Positions 49,659-61,764 are shown, counted from the first letter of the stretch. The stretch is 64,000 nt of DNA from Sporolactobacillus sp. THM7-4 (GCF_004153165.1 NZ_SEMD01000015.1:1-64000); one strand, 5' to 3'. Notes: generated by a model from the sequence alone, not told the origin. Numbers and translations: made by a program.

Positions 49659-52190
49659 ATGGCAGAGCAAGATGAATCAAGAGTCAGGCCGATCGACATC
49701 GGTCATGAAATGCGCACCTCTTTTCTTGATTATGCAATGAGTGTCATTGTCAGCCGAGCGCTGCCTGACGTCCGGGACGGCCTTAAGCCGGTTCACCGCC
49801 GCATTCTGTACGCGATGAATGAACTGGGCATCACTTCAGATAAGCCGCACAAGAAATCGGCAAGAATTGTCGGGGAAGTCATCGGCAAGTACCATCCGCA
49901 CGGCGACGCCGCCGTGTATGACACGATGGTCCGCATGGCTCAGGACTTCAGTTTTCGTTATGAACTGGTCGACGGTCACGGTAACTTCGGATCAGTTGAC
50001 GGGGACCCGGCAGCCGCCATGCGTTATACGGAAGCGAGAATGTCGAAAATATCGATGGAAATGGTCCGCGATATTCGAAAAGAAACGATTGATTATCAGG
50101 ACAATTATGACGGATCAGAGCAGGAGCCCACTGTCCTGCCTTCACGTTTTCCGAACCTTCTGGTGAATGGTGCTTCCGGGATCGCTGTCGGTATGGCAAC
50201 CAACATCCCTCCTCATCAGCTCGGTGAGGTCATTGACGGGGTGCTCGCCCTCAGTAAAAATCGGGACATCAGTACTGATGAACTGATGCGATTGATTCCC
50301 GGACCGGATTTTCCGACTGGCGGACTGATCATGGGCCGCGAGGGAATCAGGAGAGCCTACCGTTCCGGACGCGGTTCGATTGTCGTCAGGGCCAGGGTGG
50401 AAATTGAACAGAATCCGGGCGGTAAGGAGAGCATCATTGTCACCGAGCTGCCGTATCAGGTAAATAAAGCAAAACTGATCGAACGGATTGCCGAATTGGT
50501 TAAAGAGAAAAAAATTGATGGGATCACTGACCTCAGAGATGAATCTGACCGCCGCGGCATGCGGATGGTCATTGAAGTCCGCCGGGACGCAAACGCCCAT
50601 GTATTGCTGAATAATTTATACAAGCATACCGGCATGCAGACCAGCTTTGGTATCAATCTGCTCGCCCTTGTTGATGGACGACCGCGTGTTCTGACTCTTA
50701 AGGAATGCCTGCAGTATTATCTCGCTCATCAGGAGACGGTCATTCGTCGCCGGACGAGTTACGATCTGAAAAAGGCGGAAGCAAGAGCACACATTCTCGA
50801 AGGCCTGCGGGTCGCTCTTGATCATCTGGATGAAGTGATTACCCTGATTCGAAACTCGAAAACGACTGATATAGCCAGAAGCGGGCTGATGGAAAATTTT
50901 GCTTTATCTGAAGAACAGGCACAGGCCATTCTCGACATGCGCCTTCAGAGACTGACCGGTCTTGAACGTGAGAAAATTGAACAGGAATATGCCGATCTGG
51001 TTAAGAAAATTGCCGAACTGAAGGCGATACTGGCCGATGAACAAAAAGTTCTTCACATTATCAGGAAAGAGCTGCGGGAAATCAAGGAAAAATATAATGA
51101 TACGCGCCGAACAGAAATTACGGTTGGATCCGATCTTTTTGAGGATGAAGATCTGATTGAAAGGGAAGACATTGTCATTACAGTCACCCATAACGGTTAC
51201 GTCAAGCGCATGCCTGTAGCTACTTATAAGAGCCAGAACCGCGGAGGACGCGGGATTCAGGGGATGGGTACCAATGAAGACGATTTTGTTGAACATCTCT
51301 TTCAGACGAATACCCACCATCACGTTCTTTTCTTTACAAACAAAGGGCGTGTATACCAGTTAAAAGGCTATGAAATCCCGGAACTTGGCAGAACGGCAAA
51401 GGGAATCCCGATCATTAATCTGATTCAAATTGAAAAAGACGAATATATTACCGCGTTTTTCCCGGTAGAAGAATATGATGAGGATCACTATCTTGTTTTT
51501 CTGACGAAGAAAGGAATTACAAAGAGATCTCCGCTCTCTGGCTTTTCCAATATCAGAAAAGGCGGCTTGTTCGCGATTACGGTTCGTGAAGAAGATGAAC
51601 TGATTGCGGTACGCCTGACGGATGGGCACAGGGATTTGATTATCGGTACAAAGAAAGGTATGGCGATTCGTTTTAATGAAAATGACGTCCGTCCAATGGG
51701 CAGGACGGCTGCCGGAGTCAAGGCGATCAGCCTCGAACCTGGCGATCAGGTTGTCGGAATCGGCATCGCAAGCGGGACGAGTGATGTTCTGATTGTGACG
51801 GAGAACGGTTTTGGAAAGCGGACGTCCTGTGAGGAATACAGAAGGCAGACACGCGGTGGCAAAGGCCTGAAGACATGCAATATTACCGCTAAAAATGGCG
51901 ATCTGGTTGCGTTACGGACGATAGAAGAAGATGAGGATATCATGATCATGACGGCGAATGGTATCATTATCCGGATGCCAGCATCCAGCATCTCAAGATT
52001 AGGAAGGAATACGATGGGTGTGACTCTGATACGCCTTGACAAAGGGGACAGTATCTCCTCTGTTGCGCGTATACAACAGACTAACGAAGATGAAGAAGGC
52101 GGCGACAGCAATCAGGACGCTGATCAGGGTTCAGAGGAAGACAGCCTTAATGATTCCGAACAAACCGATCAGGATAACAGCAGCGACTGA
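49659..52190 (+). CDS. gyrA: DNA gyrase subunit A
   Basis: 843 residues: breakage-reunion domain with catalytic Tyr123 ([11 protein letters not shown]), [22 protein letters not shown], a long coiled coil and six-blade C-terminal beta-pinwheel with the GyrA box QNRGGRG, then an acidic tail ([17 protein letters not shown]). Position 84, Ser in B. subtilis and E. coli (Ser83), is Ala here. ATG 49659 with AGGGAGGAG. Confidence 0.98.
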   Translation: MAEQDESRVRPIDIGHEMRTSFLDYAMSVIVSRALPDVRDGLKPVHRRILYAMNELGITSDKPHKKSARIVGEVIGKYHPHGDAAVYDTMVRMAQDFSFRYELVDGHGNFGSVDGDPAAAMRYTEARMSKISMEMVRDIRKETIDYQDNYDGSEQEPTVLPSRFPNLLVNGASGIAVGMATNIPPHQLGEVIDGVLALSKNRDISTDELMRLIPGPDFPTGGLIMGREGIRRAYRSGRGSIVVRARVEIEQNPGGKESIIVTELPYQVNKAKLIERIAELVKEKKIDGITDLRDESDRRGMRMVIEVRRDANAHVLLNNLYKHTGMQTSFGINLLALVDGRPRVLTLKECLQYYLAHQETVIRRRTSYDLKKAEARAHILEGLRVALDHLDEVITLIRNSKTTDIARSGLMENFALSEEQAQAILDMRLQRLTGLEREKIEQEYADLVKKIAELKAILADEQKVLHIIRKELREIKEKYNDTRRTEITVGSDLFEDEDLIEREDIVITVTHNGYVKRMPVATYKSQNRGGRGIQGMGTNEDDFVEHLFQTNTHHHVLFFTNKGRVYQLKGYEIPELGRTAKGIPIINLIQIEKDEYITAFFPVEEYDEDHYLVFLTKKGITKRSPLSGFSNIRKGGLFAITVREEDELIAVRLTDGHRDLIIGTKKGMAIRFNENDVRPMGRTAAGVKAISLEPGDQVVGIGIASGTSDVLIVTENGFGKRTSCEEYRRQTRGGKGLKTCNITAKNGDLVALRTIEEDEDIMIMTANGIIIRMPASSISRLGRNTMGVTLIRLDKGDSISSVARIQQTNEDEEGGDSNQDADQGSEEDSLNDSEQTDQDNSSD

Positions 52191-52205
52191 CCGCAATCAA
52201 AACGG

Positions 52206-52232
52206 ACCGGAACAGATTCCGGTTCATTTTTG
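52206..52232 (+). terminator. Hairpin terminator after gyrA
   Basis: ACCGGAA / TTCCGGT arms with a T-rich tail. Confidence 0.6.
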
Positions 52233-52261
52233 ATATTTTTGTTGAATTGAGGGAGAAGGCC

Positions 52262-53347
52262 ATGCGGGTAAACGTCAATCAGCTGACTTCAGGTTACGTG
52301 TTAAAAGAAAATGTATATTCCAAATCCGACAAACCGCTGTTCAGAACAGGTACCGTACTGAATGATGTTCATATTGCATTTCTAAGGGCTTTTCTTATTA
52401 AAGAAGTGGATGCCGAACCGGGCCGGGCGAATGGAGAACCGATTCATCCGGCTCGAAGGCAGGAGAAGGAAAAGAAGACCATACCGGAAGCCGGTAACCG
52501 ACTGAATCCTTCTTCTCTGAGTGAAAGATATCAACGGTCTGTCCAAATGTATGATCGATTTTTCAGTTACTGGCAGGCAGGCAAACCGGTTGACATTGGG
52601 ACATTCAGAAGAGTGATGCTGCCTCTCCTGATCGACATGATCGATGATCCATTATGGTTTGCCCAGTTTCTTTCCGGACGGGCAATGATTCGCAGCCGCG
52701 CGGACCGATCTATATCGCTCGGCCTTCTGGCTGCTTTTCTTGCGAGGAAAATTCATCTTTCTCAGGGCGACATTTATCAGATCGGGCTTGCGGGTATGCT
52801 TGCGGATTGCGGTTTAGCTAAATTACCTCTTTCCATATTAAATAAAGAGGCAAATTATATTGGCAACGAACGGGAAATTTATCAAACTCATGTAACTGGC
52901 AGCTACAAAATGCTTAAAGGTATTCCGACGCTCAGAAATGATGTACTGGTCGCAGTCATTTAGCATCACGAGCGGGAAGACGGGAGCGGCTACCCGCTCG
53001 GACTGAGCGGAGACCGTCTCAGCCGTTCCGGGAAAATCCTCGCCGTCTGCGATTGTTATCTGCATGATGCGGCCAAATACCAGGGTGACGGATGGCCGAT
53101 CGGAATACTAAGCGAGCTTAAAGAAACATCCTATGGTAAATTGTCCCGTTTTTTACTGGAAACCTTTTGTCTTGAACTGATGACTCTGTTTATTGGTACG
53201 AAAGTCTGCCTCACGGACGGGCAACATGGTGAAATCATCTTTATTCCACCTGAAGAACCGACTCGTCCTTTGATTCGGCTGGATAATAACAAGATTGTCG
53301 ACCTGTCCCGAGACAAACGATTGGCGATTGATAAAGTGCTGAAATGA
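52262..53347 (+). pseudogene. HD-GYP-like gene interrupted by an in-frame TAG
   Basis: The frame from ATG 52262 (GGGAGAAGG upstream) stops at TAG 52961-52963 after 233 codons, yet continues open in the same frame to TAA 53345. The protein reads ...VLVAVI-stop-HHEREDGSGYPLGL..., where the family has Gln/Leu before the HHE...GYP motif, so CAG to TAG is the simplest explanation. The HD part is degenerate even without the stop (LADCGLAKLP in place of LxHDxGKxxIP), so catalysis on cyclic-di-GMP was probably already lost, while the GYP part remains normal. It occupies the yaaC position after gyrA. Confidence 0.85.
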
Positions 53348-53436
53348 AGATAAATAGATTTCAGCCGATAAAGTGATGCATATGAAATCTGATAAAGTAC
53401 CAGTTTTATTAGAATTGTATTACTTCTCCGGTATTC

Positions 53437-53465
53437 TTGACAGTCTTTAGTCCAATTGATAAGCT
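53437..53465 (+). promoter_or_regulatory. Probable guaB promoter
   Basis: TTGACA (53437-53442) and TAAGCT (53460-53465), 17-bp spacer, 54 bases before the guaB start. Confidence 0.55.
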
Positions 53466-53473
53466 AACAATAA

Positions 53474-54985
<1,512 letters not shown>

Positions 54986-55173
54986 ATAATCTGATTTCAG
55001 CTGTCGGGACGACTGGATTGGCCCTGTTTCATCAATAGTATTCAATCGATCGGCGGAAAAAGGATACAGGCTTTCCGGCCGCAGCGTAAGTGGGTCTGGT
55101 ATCGACAGGTTTTTCTCTTTTATCAGCGTTTGCAGAAATAGAGGACGCATGAAACCATTCGGGGGTGTAGGGG

Positions 55174-56514
55174 TTGAATTTTTGGAGAAAGCTGCGCGGT
55201 TGCGCGGTGATGAGCATCATTTTTATTCTGGCTTTGACGGCTGCCTTTCAACCGTCTGCTTCGAAAGCTGAAGCTGCGGATCCTTTGGGATTAAAGGCAA
55301 AATCAGCCATCCTTATCGATTTTAACAGCGGACAGATAGTATACGAGAAAAATGCGGATCAGGTCTATCCGCCGGCCAGCATGACTAAGATGATGACCGA
55401 ATATCTGGTGATGCAGGCCCTTCATTCGGGAAAGTTGAACTGGAATACAAAAGTTTCGATTAGTGACTACGCCTACACAATCTCACAAAACCGGTCGTTT
55501 TCCAACGTCCCGTTGAGGAAAGATTATCAATATACGGTAAAAGATCTTTACGAAGCGATGGCCATCTATTCCGCCAACGGAGCTACTATTGCTCTGGCTG
55601 AAAAAGTCGGCGGATCTGAGAAAAATTTCGTGGATTTAATGAATCAGACAGCAAAAAAAATGGGAATGACGAATGCCCATTATATAAATAGTTCTGGCCT
55701 TGAAAATGTAGATCTTGGAAAATATGCACCTTATGGCGGCAAGAATTCAAGTAACGATCTGTCAGCGAGAGATCTCGTTAAACTGGCCTATCATGTGATT
55801 AAAGATTTCCCTGAAGCATTGAACATTTCCAAAATCCCGTTGAAGAACTTTACAGCAGGTGTGGACAAGCCGGTCCAGATGGTCAACTGGAACTATATGC
55901 TTCCGGGATTCGGAGCCAACATGAATAAATTCAGGTACGACGGGGTTGACGGTCTTAAAACAGGACATACTGATCGTGCCGGATACTGTTTTACCGGTAC
56001 GGTGAATAGAAACGGCCACCGTCTGATCAGTGTTGTCATGGGGACGAATTCGGACAGTGAACGTTTTGATCAGACAAAGGCTCTCTTTGACTATGGTTAT
56101 CAGCAATTTTCCGAACAAACAATTGCCAGAAAAAATCAGGTGATTAAAGGCCAGAAGGCGGTTGCCGTGCACAACGGGAAGAAAGGTACCGTTAAACTTG
56201 CATATGGAAAGTCTGTCAGTGCCGCTACCCGGAATGGTGAAAAGAACAACTATGCTTTTAAAGTGACGCTTGACCGATCCATGCTGAACAAGAACGGTCA
56301 GCTGGAGGCACCGGTTAAGAAGGGTGAAAAGATCGGTTATGCAACGCTTGTATCAAGAGGCGCCGGATCTTACGGGTACTTGTACTCGGATAGCAATAAG
56401 ATTCCGGTAGTTGCTGCTGAACAGGTTGATAAGAGCAGCTGGATTGTTCGTTTGTTCAAGGGAATAGGGAGTCTCTTCTCCGGACTTTTTTCCTGGATTA
56501 CCGGTCTCTTCTGA
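55174..56514 (+). CDS. dacA: D-alanyl-D-alanine carboxypeptidase DacA (PBP5)
   Basis: 446 residues: signal peptide about 1-34, serine active site Ser69-x-x-Lys72 (PASMTKMM), SxN motif YSANGAT, KTG motif LKTGHTD, a beta-rich stem domain and a C-terminal amphipathic anchor (LFKGIGSLFSGLFSWITGLF). Trims pentapeptide stems. TTG 55174 after a G-rich RBS. Follows guaB as in B. subtilis. Confidence 0.96.
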   Translation: MNFWRKLRGCAVMSIIFILALTAAFQPSASKAEAADPLGLKAKSAILIDFNSGQIVYEKNADQVYPPASMTKMMTEYLVMQALHSGKLNWNTKVSISDYAYTISQNRSFSNVPLRKDYQYTVKDLYEAMAIYSANGATIALAEKVGGSEKNFVDLMNQTAKKMGMTNAHYINSSGLENVDLGKYAPYGGKNSSNDLSARDLVKLAYHVIKDFPEALNISKIPLKNFTAGVDKPVQMVNWNYMLPGFGANMNKFRYDGVDGLKTGHTDRAGYCFTGTVNRNGHRLISVVMGTNSDSERFDQTKALFDYGYQQFSEQTIARKNQVIKGQKAVAVHNGKKGTVKLAYGKSVSAATRNGEKNNYAFKVTLDRSMLNKNGQLEAPVKKGEKIGYATLVSRGAGSYGYLYSDSNKIPVVAAEQVDKSSWIVRLFKGIGSLFSGLFSWITGLF

Positions 56515-56570
56515 TTCTATTGAATGGAACAGGGCGAGAGGTCTGATACCCCCTGATTTTTATTCCATTT

Positions 56571-56596
56571 AAAAACAGCGTTAACCGGCTGTTTTT
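56571..56596 (+). terminator. Intrinsic terminator of dacA
   Basis: AAAAACAGC / GCTGTTTTT arms; the run of T forms the right arm and tail. Confidence 0.85.
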
Positions 56597-56711
56597 AAAA
56601 AATCTGTCGAAAATTTTTAAAAAAGAATAGTGATTGGCTCGGAATTATTGTAAACTAAAATTACCCGAAATTAGTGTCATTCTACTGTAAATAAAAATGG
56701 GGGAATAAAAA

Positions 56712-57596
56712 ATGGCTCAAAAAGGTACTGAAAGGGTAAAAAGAGGAATGGCCGAGATGCAAAAAGGCGGCGTGATCATGGACGTGGTCAATGCTGAACA
56801 GGCCAAAATAGCGGAAGAAGCGGGTGCCACCGCAGTTATGGCCCTGGAACGGGTTCCGTCTGATATTCGTAAGGCTGGCGGAGTTGCCCGTATGGCAGAT
56901 CCGACTATTGTTGAAGATGTTCTGAATGCTGTTTCGATTCCCGTCATGGCTAAGGCGCGGATCGGACACATTGTTGAAGCCCGGGTTCTCGAAGCATTGA
57001 AGGTCGACTATATAGATGAAAGTGAAGTACTCACGCCGGCAGACGACGTTTTCCATATTGACAAGAAAGCTTTTACCGTGCCTTTTGTCTGCGGATGCCG
57101 TGATTTAGGCGAAGCAGCCCGGCGGATCGGAGAGGGGGCGGCTATGCTCAGGACCAAGGGTGAACCGGGAACTGGAAATATTGTTGAAGCGGTTCGCCAC
57201 ATGCGTCTGGTGAATAGCCAGGTACGTAAAGTGGTCGGCATGTCAGACGATGAAGTCATGGTTTATGCCAAGGAACTCGGTGCTCCTTACGAAATCCTGA
57301 TGCAAATAAAAGAAGCAGGCCGTCTCCCTGTTGTTAATTTTGCCGCAGGCGGAGTTGCGACTCCGGCCGATGCCGCACTGATGATGGAACTTGGAGCCGA
57401 TGGTGTATTTGTAGGATCCGGAATATTTAAATCGGAAAATCCGGCTAAATTTGCGAAAGCCATCGTTGAAGCCACAACCTATTACCAGGATTATGAACGT
57501 ATTGCTGAATTATCGAAGGGTCTTGGCACTCCGATGAAAGGGATTGATATGAGTACGATCAATCCTGCTGAACGGATGCAGGATCGCGGAATCTGA
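56712..57596 (+). CDS. pdxS: Pyridoxal 5'-phosphate synthase subunit PdxS
   Basis: 294 residues, (beta/alpha)8 synthase with catalytic lysines Lys81 (MAKARIGH) and Lys149 ([10 protein letters not shown]). Makes PLP from ribose 5-phosphate, glyceraldehyde 3-phosphate and ammonia supplied by PdxT. ATG 56712; pdxT follows at 13 bp. Confidence 0.98.
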   Translation: MAQKGTERVKRGMAEMQKGGVIMDVVNAEQAKIAEEAGATAVMALERVPSDIRKAGGVARMADPTIVEDVLNAVSIPVMAKARIGHIVEARVLEALKVDYIDESEVLTPADDVFHIDKKAFTVPFVCGCRDLGEAARRIGEGAAMLRTKGEPGTGNIVEAVRHMRLVNSQVRKVVGMSDDEVMVYAKELGAPYEILMQIKEAGRLPVVNFAAGGVATPADAALMMELGADGVFVGSGIFKSENPAKFAKAIVEATTYYQDYERIAELSKGLGTPMKGIDMSTINPAERMQDRGI

Positions 57597-57609
57597 GGTG
57601 AAACAGAAA

Positions 57610-58182
57610 ATGGCTAAGATCGGAGTTCTGGCACTTCAGGGGGCGGTAAGCGAGCATGTAAAGGCTCTTGAAGCTTCAGGGGCTGATCCTGTTATCGTCA
57701 AGAATGTTCAGGATCTGGATGGATTGGACGGGCTTGTCATGCCCGGCGGAGAAAGCACGACAATGCGCCGGCTGATGGATAAGTACGGATTGTTTGATTC
57801 AGTCAAATCATTTGCTCAGGAAAAACCGGTTTTCGGTACGTGCGCCGGCCTGATATTAATGGCAAAGAAAATTGAAGGACGGAAGGGTCCCCATATGGGC
57901 CTGCTCGATATAGATGTCAAAAGAAACGCTTTTGGCCCTCAGGTAGACAGTTTTGAAGCTGATCTGGATATTAAGCATGTGGGCGATCATTTTGAAGGTG
58001 TTTTTATCCGTGCCCCTTATATCGAAAAAGTCGGTGAAGGAGTAGAAGTGCTGGCAGACTATGAGGGGAAAATTGTTGCCTGCCGGGAGGGACATTTTCT
58101 TTCATGTGCATTTCATCCGGAATTGACTGATGATTTAAGAATGCACCGCTATTTCGTCGATATGGTTGAAGAGAGTATCTGA
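57610..58182 (+). CDS. pdxT: Pyridoxal 5'-phosphate synthase glutaminase PdxT
   Basis: 190 residues, class I amidotransferase triad Cys78 (GTCAGL), His169 and Glu171 (FHPELTDD). Releases ammonia from glutamine for PdxS. ATG 57610 after GAGGTGA; GTG 57598 is in frame but lies on the RBS. Confidence 0.97.
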   Translation: MAKIGVLALQGAVSEHVKALEASGADPVIVKNVQDLDGLDGLVMPGGESTTMRRLMDKYGLFDSVKSFAQEKPVFGTCAGLILMAKKIEGRKGPHMGLLDIDVKRNAFGPQVDSFEADLDIKHVGDHFEGVFIRAPYIEKVGEGVEVLADYEGKIVACREGHFLSCAFHPELTDDLRMHRYFVDMVEESI

Positions 58183-58186
58183 CCGC

Positions 58187-58215
58187 TTGCTTTTTTTCTC
58201 CTGATAGTGTAGATT
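58187..58215 (+). promoter_or_regulatory. Promoter of the serS T-box transcript
   Basis: TTGCTT (58187-58192) and TAGATT (58210-58215), 17-bp spacer, directly at the pdxT end. Confidence 0.6.
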
Positions 58216-58221
58216 TTTATT

Positions 58222-58472
58222 AGTTGAAGAGACGAACTTGATGACGGGAACAAGTAGTGACGGTGTCTTTCCACAGAGAGCTGCGGGCGGTGTGAAGCGG
58301 CGTGAGGCACGGCATGAATCCACCCCCGAGAGTTGCTGCGCGATAAACGTGTAATGCCGGATTATTTCCGTTATCAATGTTAAGCGGCCTGCATTCGTGT
58401 TGTGGAATGCAAGCAATTTGGGTGGCAACGCGGGTTAATCTCGTCCCTGTGATTTGGGGACGGGATTTTTTA
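58222..58472 (+). ncRNA. T-box leader of serS (Ser, TCC specifier)
   Basis: T-box core AATTTGGGTGGCAACGCGG (58415-58433): the UGGC bulge complements the tRNA-Ser acceptor with discriminator G. Stem I holds GAGAGCTGCGGG and, on the 3' side, GAA-TCC-ACC with the specifier at 58319-58321. Terminator arms CGTCCC/GGGACG (58442-58461) with a T run. Uncharged tRNA-Ser should allow read-through. Confidence 0.92.
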
Positions 58473-58511
58473 CTATAAGAAAAATGTATCAATAAATCCA
58501 GCGTCTACTCC

Positions 58512-58532
58512 CCTGGCCTCGCCAGGTTTTTT
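58512..58532 (+). terminator. Second intrinsic terminator in the serS leader
   Basis: CCTGGC / GCCAGG with loop CTC and six T, downstream of the T-box terminator and 125 bases before serS. Confidence 0.75.
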
Positions 58533-58657
58533 AATGAAACTGTATTCAAAAAGGAAGGTATCAACTCTCCGCGGGCGGGCAGGAGCAGAGCATGACGTAT
58601 GGATGTCATTCTTTTTCTTACCGCCGTTTGAATACGCAAGATGAGGAGGCACAGTCC

Positions 58658-59947
58658 ATGTTAGACATGAAAGTTTTACGGGATCACTATGATGAGATTA
58701 AACAGAAGTTGAATAAAAGAGGTGAAGATCTCAGTGATTTTGCGAAATTTCCGGCACTCGATGAGAAAAGACGTGCTTTGATCAATCAGACCGAAGTGCT
58801 TAAAGCCAAACGAAACGAGGTTTCCGCTCACGTAGCGACTAAGAAAAGGGCTAAAGAAGACGCAGGGGAACTGATCGAACAAATGCGCGAAGTCAGCGCC
58901 AGCATCAAGAAATTGGATGGCGAACTTCGTGAGGTTGAGGAAGAGATGCACCAGGTTATGTTATCTATTCCCAATATCCCTCATGAAAGCGTCCCAGTGG
59001 GGGATAATGAAGAAGATAATCAGCCAATCCGTTTCTGGGGAGAACCGAGAAAGTTCTTATTTGACCCGAAACCGCACTGGGATATCGCTGCGAATCTGGA
59101 TATTCTCGACTTTGAACGCGCCGCGAAAGTAACCGGGAGTCGGTTCGTTTTTTACAAAGGCATCGGGGTTCGTCTGGAACGTGCACTGATCAGTTTTATG
59201 CTTGACCTTCACGTTGATAAGCACGGTTACACAGAAATGATGCCGCCTTATATGGTCAACCGCGACAGCATGACGGGCACCGGACAGCTTCCGAAATTTG
59301 AAGAGGACGCTTTTAAAATTGCCGATAACAGGGACTATTTTTTGATCCCGACAGCTGAAGTACCGGTGACGAATTATTATCGTGATGAGATTTTAGATGG
59401 CAGCAAACTTCCGATCGCCTACGCGGCAATCAGTGCCTGTTTCCGCTCAGAGGCGGGCTCAGCAGGTCGAGACACACGCGGAATTATTCGCCAGCACCAG
59501 TTCAATAAAGTCGAGCTGGTCCGTTTTGTAAAACCCGAGGATTCATACAATGAATTGGAAAAACTGACCGGTCATGCTGAAGAGGTACTGAAGCTTCTCA
59601 ATCTGCCCTACCGGGTTGTCAGCATCTGCACAGGCGATTTAGGCTTTACTGCAGCAAAGAAATATGATTTGGAAGTCTGGATTCCGAGCCAGAATACGTA
59701 CCGTGAAATTTCCTCCTGCAGCAATTTCGAAGATTTCCAGGCGAGGCGCGCGAATATCCGTTTCAGGCGAGAGCCGAAAGCAAAACCTGAATTTGTTCAT
59801 ACACTGAACGGATCAGGCCTTGCTGTAGGTCGCACCGTCGCGGCAATTTTAGAAAATTATCAGCAGGAAGACGGTAGTGTCGTGATTCCTGACGCTCTTC
59901 GTCCATATATGAGAAATCAGGATCGAATCACTCTGCAGGACCTTTAA
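58658..59947 (+). CDS. serS: Seryl-tRNA synthetase
   Basis: 429 residues: N-terminal tRNA-binding coiled coil (about 28-100) and class II core with motif 2 [14 protein letters not shown] and motif 3 [15 protein letters not shown]. Charges serine tRNAs. ATG 58658 with GATGAGGAGG upstream. The gene is at its usual place after pdxST. Confidence 0.98.
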   Translation: MLDMKVLRDHYDEIKQKLNKRGEDLSDFAKFPALDEKRRALINQTEVLKAKRNEVSAHVATKKRAKEDAGELIEQMREVSASIKKLDGELREVEEEMHQVMLSIPNIPHESVPVGDNEEDNQPIRFWGEPRKFLFDPKPHWDIAANLDILDFERAAKVTGSRFVFYKGIGVRLERALISFMLDLHVDKHGYTEMMPPYMVNRDSMTGTGQLPKFEEDAFKIADNRDYFLIPTAEVPVTNYYRDEILDGSKLPIAYAAISACFRSEAGSAGRDTRGIIRQHQFNKVELVRFVKPEDSYNELEKLTGHAEEVLKLLNLPYRVVSICTGDLGFTAAKKYDLEVWIPSQNTYREISSCSNFEDFQARRANIRFRREPKAKPEFVHTLNGSGLAVGRTVAAILENYQQEDGSVVIPDALRPYMRNQDRITLQDL

Positions 59948-59969
59948 TTTTTGTAGTGGAGGGATCGAT

Positions 59970-60122
59970 ATGCCTTTTCATCAGAAAGTCAATAATGAAG
60001 CCCGAATCTCCCGTATGCTCGAGGAAATGGGCATAACCATTAACCCCGATAAAAAGGATGAAGTCAAAAAGCAACAAAAAAAGACAAAAGAAAAAGAAGC
60101 AAACCATAAAGAAGAAAAATAA
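59970..60122 (+). CDS. Small basic-acidic protein of unknown function (50 aa)
   Basis: MPFHQKVNNEARISRMLEE then MGITINPDKKDEVKKQQKK and a Lys/Glu-rich tail ending KEEK. Strong RBS GGAGGG, 20 bases after serS, and a terminator directly behind; these make it a real gene of the serS transcript. Not a family I recognise. Confidence 0.65.
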   Translation: MPFHQKVNNEARISRMLEEMGITINPDKKDEVKKQQKKTKEKEANHKEEK

Positions 60123-60127
60123 GATAA

Positions 60128-60169
60128 AAAAACCGCTGGAACAGAGTATTCTGATCACGCGGTTTTTTT
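60128..60169 (+). terminator. Terminator of the serS transcript
   Basis: AAAACCGC / GCGGTTTTTTT arms about 22 bases apart with a T tail. Confidence 0.8.
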
Positions 60170-60257
60170 ATACTGATCAGCGGCATCTTATACGGTCTGC
60201 AAAGAGCAGTCACCTGGTCGCTCTCCTGGTTCGTATTGTTTTAAGGGGCCCGGAAGC

Positions 60258-60944
60258 TTAATGACCGGTTTCGAAAGGTTCCATCGGTTCGGGTCGGCGA
60301 TCAGTTATGGCCAGTTTTTCTTCAATAAGCGGAAGAAGAGAGTAGAGCGACTTCGGATCATTGATCAAATCATAGTCATCAATATTGATTTTCAAAACTG
60401 GACATAACTCAAATTGACTGATCCACTGCTCATAACGTTGATACATTTCCTGCCAGTAATTGGTCGGCGTATTTTTTTCCATAACTCGGCCCCTCTTGTT
60501 AATCCGATGGATTGTTGCGTCAAATGATCCGTAAAGATAAATCAACAGATCAGGATGATGGAAGTAAGGGGTCATCACCATCGCCTCAAAAAGCGACGTA
60601 TAGGTCCGGTAATCGTCCTCGGGCATCGTGCCTTTTTCAAAGTGCATCCGAGCGAAAATATCTGTATCTTCATAAATTGAGCGGTCCTGGACGAAACCTT
60701 CCGGACAGGACGCAATCCGTTTGGCTTCTTTGAATCTTTCGCCAAGAAAGTAAATCTGCAGGTGAAAGACCCAGCGTTTGAAGTCTTTATAAAACGCATC
60801 AAGATAAGGATTGCCGTCCACTTTTTCTAAAGAGGTCCGGTAGTGAAGCCGCTTAGCCAGCGCTTTCGTAAAGGTCGTTTTGCCGATGCCTACCATTCCC
60901 GCAACTGTAATTAAACGCTTTGCTGATAATGTTCGTTTACTCAT
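60258..60944 (-). CDS. Deoxynucleoside kinase (dGK/dAK-type)
   Basis: 228 residues of the dNK family: P-loop GMVGIGKTTFTKALAKRL, the DRSIYEDTDIFA (DRS) motif, and the LID INKRGR. Phosphorylates deoxynucleosides (the dck/dgk pair of B. subtilis also sits near serS); which base it prefers cannot be told. Only one copy here, and on the opposite strand to serS. Confidence 0.88.
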   Translation of the reverse strand: MSKRTLSAKRLITVAGMVGIGKTTFTKALAKRLHYRTSLEKVDGNPYLDAFYKDFKRWVFHLQIYFLGERFKEAKRIASCPEGFVQDRSIYEDTDIFARMHFEKGTMPEDDYRTYTSLFEAMVMTPYFHHPDLLIYLYGSFDATIHRINKRGRVMEKNTPTNYWQEMYQRYEQWISQFELCPVLKINIDDYDLINDPKSLYSLLPLIEEKLAITDRRPEPMEPFETGH

Positions 60945-61294
60945 TTCAAATTCGCCTTTCTCAAATAAAGTGGGTCTTACTGCCCCGTTAAGCAGGATAA
61001 AAATAGCGGTTTCTTTAGTTTAACGGTTGATTCAAATAGTGTTTCATACCAAAATCAGGAACGCATGTACGCTCTAATTAGTGTATCATCTCACCTCGTA
61101 TTTGAAAAGCGAACGCGAAAACGAGACCGCCATCCCGGTTCATTTGTATATCGTCAATGATCAAAAAGTTCATAGAATGTATAAAAATACGTTAAAAAGG
61201 GAAAGACTTAAAAATGCACGTTATATAAAGCGTGTCAGATCGGATAATTGTTGATTTATCAACGGAGTATCCGGTTACAAAAATCTAAAAAAGT
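60945..61294. other. Gene-free spacer before the csp promoter
   Basis: No coding signal. It has a palindrome GTTGAT-TT-ATCAAC (61249-61262) 33 bases upstream of the csp -35, a possible operator. Confidence 0.35.
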
Positions 61295-61323
61295 TTGACA
61301 CTTGCCTGCAGATGTGCTACATT
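61295..61323 (+). promoter_or_regulatory. SigA promoter upstream of the cold-shock gene
   Basis: TTGACA (61295-61300) and TACATT (61318-61323), 17-bp spacer; +1 near 61330. Confidence 0.75.
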
Positions 61324-61324
61324 A

Positions 61325-61425
61325 TAGTAAACCATTTTACTACTTAATATAAGATCTGGATGTAAGAATGAAGACCCTTCCTTGAAGTGTAGTAGTTTTT
61401 ACTTCTGGAAGGGTTTGTTTTTCAG
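61325..61425 (+). ncRNA. Terminated leader or small RNA upstream of csp
   Basis: A short hairpin AGTAAA/TTTACT (61326-61341) is followed by a strong composite terminator: ACCCTTCC + TGAAGT (61374-61388) pairing with ACTTC + GGAAGGGT (61401-61414) and a TTGTTTTT tail. Transcription from the promoter at 61295 would end about 80 bases before csp, so it is either an sRNA of about 95 nt or a conditional terminator. Confidence 0.55.
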
Positions 61426-61503
61426 GTCCCGATTAATTGTTAAATGGTGGATGGTTTTATTTCACGCGCGGGCAGCGCAAGGTTTTAGGGAGGCAGTTAT
61501 ACG

Positions 61504-61704
61504 ATGCAAAACGGTAAAGTAAAATGGTTTAACGCAGAAAAAGGCTACGGGTTCATTGAAGTTGAAGGCGGAAATGATGTATTCGTACACTATTCTGCGA
61601 TCGAAGGCGATGGTTTTAAGACGCTTGAAGAAGGTCAGGAAGTTAGCTTTGAAATTGTTGAAGGTAACCGCGGACCTCAGGCTGCAAACGTCGTAAAAAT
61701 TTGA
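61504..61704 (+). CDS. csp: Cold-shock protein (CspB/CspD type)
   Basis: 66 residues, single cold-shock domain with RNP1 KGYGFIEV and RNP2 [11 protein letters not shown] chaperone. ATG 61504 after AGGGAGG. It has its own terminator and a long upstream leader holding a terminator. Confidence 0.97.
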   Translation: MQNGKVKWFNAEKGYGFIEVEGGNDVFVHYSAIEGDGFKTLEEGQEVSFEIVEGNRGPQAANVVKI

Positions 61705-61726
61705 TCTGAACCATAACCGATGATGC

Positions 61727-61764
61727 AAAAGCAGTCCTCTCTAAAAACAGGACTGCTTTTATTT
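61727..61764 (+). terminator. Intrinsic terminator of csp
   Basis: AAAAGCAGTCCT / AGGACTGCTTTT arms with a TATTT tail. Confidence 0.9.
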
